Shown piece by piece: positions 5,579 to 11,175 of a stretch of 11,175 nucleotides of DNA (within the stretch, counting starts at the first letter, position 1; each line of letters opens with the position of its first letter). Both the position numbers and the translations under genes were made by a program. Origin of the DNA: Alistipes sp. (GTDB lineage: Bacteria; Bacteroidota; Bacteroidia; Bacteroidales; Rikenellaceae). The notes under the pieces were generated by a model. It was not told the origin of the DNA and made no database searches. It saw only the letters and a program-made list of their open reading frames with translations. The stretch spans positions 1-11,175 of the forward strand of contig JAFNUH010000071.1 in the NCBI GenBank assembly GCA_017384185.1. Direction: 5' to 3'.

Positions 5579-6355
5579 CGGATAGCGTAAACCTTCATAA
5601 CTACTTAAATATGCCTGCACACTTCCGACCTTAATGGGCGACTTGATGTAGAGCGGAATTTTGTTCTTGTCGTCGGAAATCCACACCTCGAACTCGGTTC
5701 CATCCTGGAAGGCGTAGCCGTCCGATGTGGCAATCTTGCAGCGGAATTTTAGCGTATTGAACTTGCCTAAGTTTTTGATTTTCTTTACTTCTCGTCCCTC
5801 ATAGCGGAATTTTAGGTAGCGCACCGTATCCTCCAGCACCAGCTCCAAGTCACGGGCGAAGCCCTCCTTGATAAGAGAGTCATCGACCGTACGCATATTG
5901 AAGTAGAGCGAGATGGCATCCATACTGTTGTCCGTGATTGCCATCTCACGAAATTCTTCGGGGCGCTGCTTCGTGCGCCAGCGAGTGTGTACTTTGTGGT
6001 TCTTCCAATCAAAAAGGAAGGTGCTTATGCGGGTGTAGTCGCCCTCGTGCAAGTCTGAGTCGAAGCGCTTTGTGCGTAGCGTCTGTGGGTCAACCCACAC
6101 CGTGTAGGCATCCTTGACGGGGAATATCCAATTAAAAGCCTTTGCCGTCTGCCCCATACCGTAGACCTTGATGACGGGCTGACCGTCGAGTGTAGTCTCC
6201 GAAGTCTCCATAACGACGTTAGCAACCTCCGTGTTGGGGAAGAGCTTGGCTCGATAGCTCATCTTATAATGTAGTGTCTCACCCGGAACGTATAGCTGTG
6301 CTTGCGCAACGCCGAGTGTTAGAGTGATAAGCAGAGTAAATATGAGTCGTTTCAT
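5555..6355 (-). CDS. Exported DUF3108 domain protein
   Basis: 266 residues. MKRLIFTLLITLTLGVAQA is a Sec signal peptide with probable cleavage after Ala19 (AQA, before QLY), so the mature protein is periplasmic. The rest fits the DUF3108 family as I remember it: an opening GETLHYKMSYRAKLFP, a central YTVWVDPQTLRTKRF (84-98), and a closing WISDDKNKIPLYIKSPIKVGSVQAYL. Members are beta-rich, often compared with lipid-carrying or LolA/LolB-like folds, but no reaction is established. It lies 55 bases after recG on the same strand with no terminator in the gap other than a palindrome, so recG transcripts may continue into it. The stop overlaps the promoter region of the next gene. Family assignment is good; function is unknown. 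Confidence 0.85.
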   Translation of the reverse strand: MKRLIFTLLITLTLGVAQAQLYVPGETLHYKMSYRAKLFPNTEVANVVMETSETTLDGQPVIKVYGMGQTAKAFNWIFPVKDAYTVWVDPQTLRTKRFDSDLHEGDYTRISTFLFDWKNHKVHTRWRTKQRPEEFREMAITDNSMDAISLYFNMRTVDDSLIKEGFARDLELVLEDTVRYLKFRYEGREVKKIKNLGKFNTLKFRCKIATSDGYAFQDGTEFEVWISDDKNKIPLYIKSPIKVGSVQAYLSSYEGLRYPLDSFIKK

Positions 6356-6363
6356 AATCTTCT

Positions 6364-6377
6364 GTTTTATATAAAAC
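6364..6377. repeat. Perfect 14-bp palindrome upstream of the DUF3108 gene
   Basis: GTTTTATATAAAAC is fully self-complementary. It ends nine bases from the DUF3108 ATG region (start codon at 6355). It is A+T-rich and could be an operator, a weak hairpin or chance. Confidence 0.55.
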
Positions 6378-6380
6378 GTT

Positions 6381-6404
6381 GTGCGGCAATATTTATTGCC
6401 TCAC
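6381..6404. repeat. Long inverted repeat in the recG-DUF3108 gap
   Basis: GGCAATA (6385-6391) and TATTGCC (6394-6400) are perfect complements with two bases between them. After one mismatch the outer GTG (6381-6383) and CAC (6402-6404) also pair. It begins seven bases beyond the recG stop. There is no T tract on the minus strand directly after it, so it is not a standard terminator; an mRNA-stabilising or partial-attenuation hairpin, or a protein site, is possible. Confidence 0.6.
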
Positions 6405-6410
6405 GCCACA

Positions 6411-8525
6411 CTACGATATCATCGAGAAATCTATCTTGCGCCCTCCGGCGTGTCGTGCTCTAAGCACTCTCAGCGGCTGATTTTCTACCCGCTCCAGTCG
6501 AGGGTCACTGCTGAGTATTGCGATGGCGGCCTCACGAGCACGTTGCAGGAGGTCGGCATCGAGTGTGGGGTTAGCTATCTTCAAATCAAAAGCCATACCA
6601 CTCTGCTGTGTGCCATTTATATCGCCCGCACCACGAAGTTGCATATCAAGCTCGGCGAGGCGGAAACCGTCCGTTGTCTGACACATTGCTTGCAGGCGCT
6701 TGCGAGCCTCACGTGAGAGCTTCTCGCCCGACATAAGGATACAATACGACTGCCCGCCACCACGACCTACACGACCACGCAGCTGATGTAACTGCGATAG
6801 TCCGAATCGCTCTGCCGACTCGATTACCATCACCGTAGCGTTGGGCACATCGACGCCCACCTCAATAACGGAGGTTGCTACCAATATATCTGCCTCGTGC
6901 TCCTTGAATTGGCGCATCGACTCCTCCTTATCCTGCGATTTCATCTTGCCGTGACAGACCGTAACACGGTAGTCGGGTTGCGGAAAATCCTGCACGATAG
7001 ATTGGAATCCATCCTCCAAATCTTTGTAATCCATCGTCTCGGACTCCTTGATAAGCGGATAGACAACATATACCTGCCGTCCCGAGGCTATCTGCTCACG
7101 TAGGAAACCCCACAGCTTCAGGCGTGCCGAGTCAGTGTAGTGATATGTGCGTATGGGTTGGCGACCGGGGGGTAACTCATCAATAACAGATACATCCAAA
7201 TCGCCATATAGTGTCATTGCCAGCGTGCGGGGGATAGGCGTTGCCGTCATAACGAGGATATGCGGTGGCTGCTGATTTTTTGTCCACAGGCGGGCACGTT
7301 GCTCCACGCCGAAGCGGTGCTGCTCGTCAATTACCACATAACCGAGGTTTGAGAATTGTACCTTATCTTCAATCAAGGCGTGCGTGCCGATAAGAATATC
7401 CACCTCGCCCGAGGCGATACCCTCCAATGCGTGACGGCGCTCGGCAGCCTTCGATGAGCCTGTTAGAATCGCTACACTCAGATTCATCCCTGCGGTTTGG
7501 CGAGAGATGGTTGCAAAGTGCTGGCGTGCAAGAATCTCCGTGGGTGCCATCATACAAGCCTGAAAACCATTATCCACAGCCAGCAACATCGACATCAGTG
7601 CCACCATAGTCTTGCCACTTCCTACATCGCCCTGCAACAGACGATTCATCTGATAACCCGATACGGTGTCTTGGCGAATCTCCTTAATCACACGCTTCTG
7701 CGCACCCGTCAGGGCAAAGGGCAGACGCTCGTTGAAGAAGCTGTTGAACAGCTCGCCCACCTTCGGAAAGAGGAAGCCGTTGCGGTGGGTAATGCGGTCG
7801 GTGCGTTGTGCCTGAATAGAGAGCTGCACGCCGAGAAACTCGTCAAACTTCAAGCGTCGTTGTGCCTGCTGCAACTTCTCGGCAGATTGCGGAAAGTGAA
7901 CATTAAATATCGCCTCACGCAGTGACATAAGGGCGTAATGCGAGCGGATGGAGTCAGGGAGTGTCTCCGTGATATGCTTCTCGGTTACGCTCCACGCATT
8001 GGTAATAATATTGAAAAAGCCCTTTGTGCCGAGCGACGATGCAATCTTTTCGGTCGAGGGGTATATGCCCTGCATACCGCTATGTGCTTTGCGACTCATA
8101 GCCTTCTCGACGAGCTCCAGCTCGGGATGTGCCAACTGCAACTCGCCACGATAGAACGACGGTCGTCCGAAGATAAGATACTCTCGTCCCACCTCGACGC
8201 TCTTTTCGATCCACTTTATTCCAGCAAACCACGTAAGCTCAGCCGAGCCCGAAGCATCCGAAACGAATGCCGAGAAGCGCTGCTTGCGTCCCGTGCCGGC
8301 ATACGCCACACCCGTCACACGAGCACGAATCTGCACCAGCGAGGTATCCATACTCTCGTTTACCTCGGCTATGCGATAGATGCGAGTGCGGTCGATGTAG
8401 CGGAAGGGGTAGTGGCGCAACAAATCATCTATGGTGAAGATGCCCAACTCCTTTTCGAGAAGCTTTGCACGTGCCTCACCCACACCCGGAACGAACTTTA
8501 CGCTATTGCTAAGAAAATCTGCCAT
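6411..8525 (-). CDS. recG: ATP-dependent DNA helicase RecG
   Basis: 704 residues, the usual length for RecG, which reverses and remodels stalled replication forks and branch-migrates Holliday junctions. Order of parts: a helical N-terminus with VPGVGEARAKLLEKELGI (12-29); the wedge OB-like domain at about 62-140; Walker A GDVGSGKT (299-306); motif II DEQH (400-403); TATPIPRT (427-434); the second RecA domain with TSVIEVGVDVPNAT (551-564) and HQLRGRVGRG (580-589); and the C-terminal RGAGDINGTQQSG (631-643) of the translocation hairpin region. All motifs are intact. I chose the ATG at 8525 because MADFLSNSVKFVPGVG is the normal family start; the frame stays open to 9008, but that extra stretch runs antisense into dhaK and has no RecG-like sequence. 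A -7 promoter element lies only four bases before the ATG. The DUF3108 gene follows after 55 bases. Confidence 0.97.
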   Translation of the reverse strand: MADFLSNSVKFVPGVGEARAKLLEKELGIFTIDDLLRHYPFRYIDRTRIYRIAEVNESMDTSLVQIRARVTGVAYAGTGRKQRFSAFVSDASGSAELTWFAGIKWIEKSVEVGREYLIFGRPSFYRGELQLAHPELELVEKAMSRKAHSGMQGIYPSTEKIASSLGTKGFFNIITNAWSVTEKHITETLPDSIRSHYALMSLREAIFNVHFPQSAEKLQQAQRRLKFDEFLGVQLSIQAQRTDRITHRNGFLFPKVGELFNSFFNERLPFALTGAQKRVIKEIRQDTVSGYQMNRLLQGDVGSGKTMVALMSMLLAVDNGFQACMMAPTEILARQHFATISRQTAGMNLSVAILTGSSKAAERRHALEGIASGEVDILIGTHALIEDKVQFSNLGYVVIDEQHRFGVEQRARLWTKNQQPPHILVMTATPIPRTLAMTLYGDLDVSVIDELPPGRQPIRTYHYTDSARLKLWGFLREQIASGRQVYVVYPLIKESETMDYKDLEDGFQSIVQDFPQPDYRVTVCHGKMKSQDKEESMRQFKEHEADILVATSVIEVGVDVPNATVMVIESAERFGLSQLHQLRGRVGRGGGQSYCILMSGEKLSREARKRLQAMCQTTDGFRLAELDMQLRGAGDINGTQQSGMAFDLKIANPTLDADLLQRAREAAIAILSSDPRLERVENQPLRVLRARHAGGRKIDFSMIS

Positions 8526-8529
8526 ATGA

Positions 8530-8537
8530 CAAAGATA
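8530..8537 (-). promoter_or_regulatory. Possible recG -7 element four bases before the start codon
   Basis: TATCTTTG (minus strand, 8537-8530) matches TAnnTTTG exactly, but the ATG begins at 8525. Transcription would start within a few bases of the start codon, giving a leaderless or nearly leaderless mRNA. There is no good TTTG at the -33 distance. Confidence 0.45.
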
Positions 8538-8570
8538 AAAATAATTGTGTGAAGAGCGTATTTTTTCATC

Positions 8571-8587
8571 TAATTTTGTTAAATTTG
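8571..8587 (+). promoter_or_regulatory. Two tandem -7 elements for the dhaK operon
   Basis: TAATTTTG (8571-8578) and TAAATTTG (8580-8587) both match TAnnTTTG, nine bases apart. No exact TTTG lies 19-21 bases upstream of either; ATTG at 8544-8547 is 23 bases from the first. The transcript leader to the dhaK ATG at 8679 would be about 85-95 bases. Confidence 0.5.
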
Positions 8588-8598
8588 CTATGATTAGC

Positions 8599-8633
8599 GG
8601 CATTCGATGCCCGACAGTGCCACGCAGAGTGGC
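8599..8633 (+). promoter_or_regulatory. Two small hairpins in the dhaK leader
   Basis: GGCAT (8599-8603) pairs with ATGCC (8607-8611) across a 3-base loop, and GCCAC (8619-8623) pairs with GTGGC (8629-8633) across a 5-base loop. The sequence CCGACA follows or overlaps the end of each (8611-8616 and 8633-8638, 22 bases apart). They would lie at the start of the dhaK mRNA. They could be a leader structure or a repeated operator; no known riboswitch class is recognised. Confidence 0.4.
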
Positions 8634-8678
8634 CGACATAGAGAAAAAGATAATTTTAACAGATAAAACCTTAAAACT

Positions 8679-9695
8679 ATGGACAAGATTAGAACAAAAT
8701 TTATCAACTCTCCGGAGAACATCACCGCTGAGTTGCTCGAAGGTTACGTAATGGCATATCCCGACCAGGTTGCGCTCGCTGCCGAGAATATCGTTGTGCG
8801 CAAGAATCCCAAGAGTGAGGATAAGGTTGCTATCGTTACGCTGGGCGGTTCGGGTCACGAGCCTGCGTTGAGCGGCTTTGTGGGCGATGGTATGTTGGAT
8901 TGCTCGGTTGTGGGCGATGTATTCGCAGCTCCGGGTGCGCAGCGTCTGTTCCAGGCTTTGCAGTTGATGAAGCGTGAGGCTGGTATCCTGCTCGTTGTCC
9001 TTAACCACTCGGGTGATGTGATGAGTGCCAATATGGCTTGCCAGTTGGCTGAGCGTGCAGGTATTAAGGTGCGTAAGGTGTTGACATACGATGATATTAG
9101 CGCAGGTATTGACGCTCCTATCGACGACCGTCGTGGCTTGGCTGGATGTGTGCCTTTGTATAAGATTTTGGGTGCTGCTGCCGATGAGGGTAAGTCGCTC
9201 GACGAGTTGGTTGAGATTGCAGAGCGTTATACTGCTAACGTGGCAACGTTGGCTGTTGCAATGCGTTCGTGCTCACACCCGCAGAACGATGCTGTTATCA
9301 CCGACCTCCCCGATGGTATTATGGAGATTGGTGCTGGTCAGCACGGTGAGGGTGGTGGCGGTCGTAAGCCGCTGGTATCGGCGGACGATACTGCTGCCGA
9401 GATGGTTGGTATGTTGTGCAACCAGTTGAAGCCCGCCGAGGGTGATAAGATGATGCTTATTATCAATGGCGTAGGTGCTACAACTCATATGGAGCTTAGC
9501 ATCGTCTTCCGTAAGGCTTTAAAGGAGCTGGAGGCTCGTGGCGTGCAGGTTGTTTACAGCCGTATTCAGGAGATTCTCACCGTTCAGGAGCAGGCTGGTT
9601 TCCAGATGATTATCGCCAAGTTGGACGACGACCATATCGACTACTTGAAGAACTACTCGGCAAATACACCCTATTGGACAACTATCGGTAAATAA
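8679..9695 (+). CDS. dhaK: Dihydroxyacetone kinase-type subunit DhaK (substrate-binding)
   Basis: 338 residues, slightly shorter than the 356 of E. coli DhaK. This subunit holds the ketose as a covalent hemiaminal while DhaL supplies the phosphate. The family pattern is clear: VTLGGSGHEPALSGFVGDGM (53-72) with His60, LNHSGDVMSANMA (108-120) with Asp113, and MEIGAGQHGEGGGGR (215-229) with His222. These correspond, by recalled alignment, to E. coli His56, Asp109 and the covalent His230, so the catalytic set is kept. The loop after the key histidine is GEGGGGR where GEPG is usual. The dhaL gene follows six bases after the stop and an lsrF homologue after that, so this is an operon. No DhaM is in view, and this phylum generally lacks the PTS, so ATP rather than phosphoenolpyruvate is the likely donor (inference). 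The true substrate could be dihydroxyacetone or another dihydroxyketone. Confidence 0.93.
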   Translation: MDKIRTKFINSPENITAELLEGYVMAYPDQVALAAENIVVRKNPKSEDKVAIVTLGGSGHEPALSGFVGDGMLDCSVVGDVFAAPGAQRLFQALQLMKREAGILLVVLNHSGDVMSANMACQLAERAGIKVRKVLTYDDISAGIDAPIDDRRGLAGCVPLYKILGAAADEGKSLDELVEIAERYTANVATLAVAMRSCSHPQNDAVITDLPDGIMEIGAGQHGEGGGGRKPLVSADDTAAEMVGMLCNQLKPAEGDKMMLIINGVGATTHMELSIVFRKALKELEARGVQVVYSRIQEILTVQEQAGFQMIIAKLDDDHIDYLKNYSANTPYWTTIGK

Positions 9696-9701
9696 CACGA
9701 G

Positions 9702-10325
9702 ATGAAGACGATACTTACTTTGTCCGACTTTAAGACGATGCTTGAGTCGGCGTTGGCATCTATCAAGGCTCGTGAGGCTGAGTTCTCGCAGTTGGATGCT
9801 GTGTTGGGCGATGGTGACCACGGTCAGGCTATCGTGACGGCTATGAGCGTCGTTGTCGAGAAGGCTCAGGCGGGTGCAGGCTTTAAGTCTATGCTCGGCG
9901 ATATGGGTATGGAGGTGCTGATGCAGGTGAGTGGCTCTACAAGCACATTGCTCGGCGCCCTGTTGCTCGGTATGAGCGATGGCGTTGGTGAGGTTGTGGA
10001 GATTGATGCTCAGGGCGTTAAGAAGATGTTTTCGTCGGCGCTCAAGAATGTGCAGATGCAGACCAAGGCTAAGGTTGGCGACAAGACAATGATGGATGCT
10101 CTGATTCCTGCCGTTGAGGCTATCGAGGCGTCTGCATCGGATGACGTAGCGGAGATTCTTGCAGCAGGTGCCGCAGCGGCCGTGGCAGGAGCTGAGGCAA
10201 CGGTTGAGATGAAGGCTAACTTCGGTCGTGCCCGTAACTATGGCGAGCGTTCTATCGGCTCGATGGATAGCGGTGCAGCGTCGTGGAGTTGTATGTTTAA
10301 GGCATTTGCTGATGCAGTAAAATAA
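9702..10325 (+). CDS. dhaL: Dihydroxyacetone kinase-type subunit DhaL (nucleotide-binding)
   Basis: 207 residues, typical for DhaL, the all-helical partner that carries the adenine nucleotide and two Mg ions and phosphorylates the ketose held by DhaK. LDAVLGDGDHG (31-41) retains the three metal-binding aspartates (32, 37, 39). KVGDKTMMDAL (124-134) and GERSIG (181-186) are also standard. Two loops differ from what I recall of the family: GGASGPLYG becomes SGSTSTLLG at 77-85, and GHQDPGA becomes GSMDSGA at 186-192. Both normally touch the nucleotide or the subunit interface. The changes suit a divergent subfamily with another donor or acceptor rather than a dead enzyme, because the metal site is intact. 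It is separated from dhaK by six bases and from the lsrF homologue by 24, so it lies inside one operon. Confidence 0.92.
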   Translation: MKTILTLSDFKTMLESALASIKAREAEFSQLDAVLGDGDHGQAIVTAMSVVVEKAQAGAGFKSMLGDMGMEVLMQVSGSTSTLLGALLLGMSDGVGEVVEIDAQGVKKMFSSALKNVQMQTKAKVGDKTMMDALIPAVEAIEASASDDVAEILAAGAAAAVAGAEATVEMKANFGRARNYGERSIGSMDSGAASWSCMFKAFADAVK

Positions 10326-10349
10326 TGTAAAACAGAAAATTATATTCTT

Positions 10350-11175
10350 ATGGCAGATATGGATGGCTTCCGTGAAGCCACAAATTTCGGAATTGGCGAG
10401 GCTGTAAAGTGCGAGGGCACACAGATTAAAGGCACGGCTAATATGGGCTGGGGTATGAAGAATCGCCTTTCGAGAATCTTTAATCCTAAGAGTGGTCGCA
10501 CGGTGATGCTCGCCTTTGACCACGGATTTATTATGGGTCCCACATCGGGTCTGGAGCGTATCGACTTGTCGATTCTTCCTCTTGTCGATTATGCCGACTG
10601 CTTGATGTGTACACGAGGTATTTTGCAGAGTACCATTCCTGCGGGTGTGAATAAACCCGTCTGCTTGCGCTCGGATGCCGGCTCTACGGTTCTCACCGAA
10701 CTTAACCGTAACCTCTTGATTGATGTTGAGGATGCTATTCGCATCAACGCATCGGCTATGGCGGTTATGATGTCGGCAGGCGATGGTGAGCAGGAGGCTA
10801 TTACCGTTGCAAACCTTGTTAAAGCGGCAGATGCAGGTGCTCGTTACGGCATCCCCGTTATGGGTGTTACGGCTGTGGGTAAGCAGATGGCTCGTGATGC
10901 TCGTTACTTTGCTTTGGCATCGAGAGTGTGTGCCGAGAATGGTGCTAACATCGTTAAGACCTACTACTGCGAGGGCTTCGAGAAGGTTGTTGCATCGTGT
11001 CCCGTGCCTATCGTTATAGCAGGAGGTAAGAAGCTGCCCGAGCTGGAGGCCTTGGAGTTGTGTTACAACGCAGTAAACGAGGGTGCTGCAGGTGTGGATA
11101 TGGGTCGTATCGTATTCCAGAGTGACGCTCCCGCAGCTATGATTCAGGCTGTGTATGGCGTTGTACACGATGGAC
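10350..11175 (+). CDS. lsrF: LsrF-type thiolase/class I aldolase (partial at right edge)
   Basis: 275 residues are visible; E. coli LsrF has 291, so only about 15 are missing. LsrF is a DeoC/FbaB-type TIM-barrel enzyme that transfers an acetyl unit from phosphorylated AI-2 (3-hydroxy-5-phosphonooxypentane-2,4-dione) to coenzyme A. The resemblance is strong along the length: WGMKNRLSRIFNPKSGRTVM (34-53), AFDHGFIMGPTSGLERID (55-72), LMCTRGIL (85-92), GVTAVGKQMARDARYFALA (172-190), PIVIAGGKKLPELEALE (220-236) and GVDMGRIVFQSD (248-259). The Schiff-base lysine is in IVKTYY at Lys203, the same number as in E. coli. The ATG at 10350 gives the expected N-terminus (MADMDGFRE). None of the other lsr genes (lsrK, lsrG, lsrR or the transporter) is in view; the kinase genes upstream are of Dha type. 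It could instead be a class I aldolase for another ketose phosphate. Confidence 0.9.
   Translation, partial: MADMDGFREATNFGIGEAVKCEGTQIKGTANMGWGMKNRLSRIFNPKSGRTVMLAFDHGFIMGPTSGLERIDLSILPLVDYADCLMCTRGILQSTIPAGVNKPVCLRSDAGSTVLTELNRNLLIDVEDAIRINASAMAVMMSAGDGEQEAITVANLVKAADAGARYGIPVMGVTAVGKQMARDARYFALASRVCAENGANIVKTYYCEGFEKVVASCPVPIVIAGGKKLPELEALELCYNAVNEGAAGVDMGRIVFQSDAPAAMIQAVYGVVHDG

Noticed and set aside
7938..8552. 204-codon plus-strand frame inside recG
   Set aside because: It lies antisense to conserved RecG sequence and has the composition of a shadow frame.
8526..9008. 161-residue N-terminal extension of the recG frame
   Set aside because: RecG normally starts at MADFLSN-like sequence; the extension runs antisense over dhaK and has no family resemblance.
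9519..11168. 549-codon open frame on the minus strand opposite dhaK, dhaL and lsrF
   Set aside because: It is a codon-bias shadow of three well-supported plus-strand genes; the translation is rich in His, Cys, Ser and Leu without domain pattern.

Overview
The window looks like a chromosomal segment of a Bacteroidales bacterium, possibly Alistipes-like (an inference; no rRNA or marker comparison could be run). Three things point there: promoter -7 elements of the Bacteroidetes type TAnnTTTG (upstream of rpsP, recG, dhaK and the coiled-coil gene at 4568-5497), AT-rich leaders without clear Shine-Dalgarno sites, and a bS16 ribosomal protein with a long Ala/Glu tail. There is no RNA gene, CRISPR array, integrase or insertion sequence, and no gene-free stretch longer than 180 bases.

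Layout. Plus strand, 2-3240: the 3' end of a gene with a basic low-complexity tail; a predicted lipoprotein carrying a HAD domain that resembles eukaryotic-type phosphomannomutase; a GH16 beta-glucanase lipoprotein; then two visibly A+T-rich genes, a coiled-coil lipoprotein of unknown function and a 120-residue protein translationally linked to it. A bidirectional terminator (3242-3274) closes this block. Minus strand, 8525 down to 3275: recG, a DUF3108 exported protein, a membrane-anchored coiled-coil protein, rpsP and rimM. Intrinsic terminators lie after the coiled-coil gene and between rpsP and rimM. Plus strand, 8679 to the right edge: dhaK, dhaL and an lsrF homologue that runs off the window about 15 residues short of its expected end.

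How the genes work together. rpsP and rimM belong to 30S ribosome assembly. recG acts in replication-fork and recombination repair. The GH16 enzyme and the HAD lipoprotein suggest envelope or periplasmic carbohydrate and phosphate-ester work. The most interesting unit is dhaK-dhaL-lsrF: a two-subunit kinase of the dihydroxyacetone family, whose DhaL nucleotide loops depart from the textbook form, next to a homologue of the thiolase that degrades phosphorylated autoinducer-2. AI-2's precursor DPD is itself a dihydroxyketone. The operon could therefore be a kinase-plus-thiolase route for AI-2 or a related C4-C5 dihydroxyketone that uses a Dha-type kinase instead of LsrK. That is a hypothesis from gene context and recalled family alignments, not a demonstrated function.
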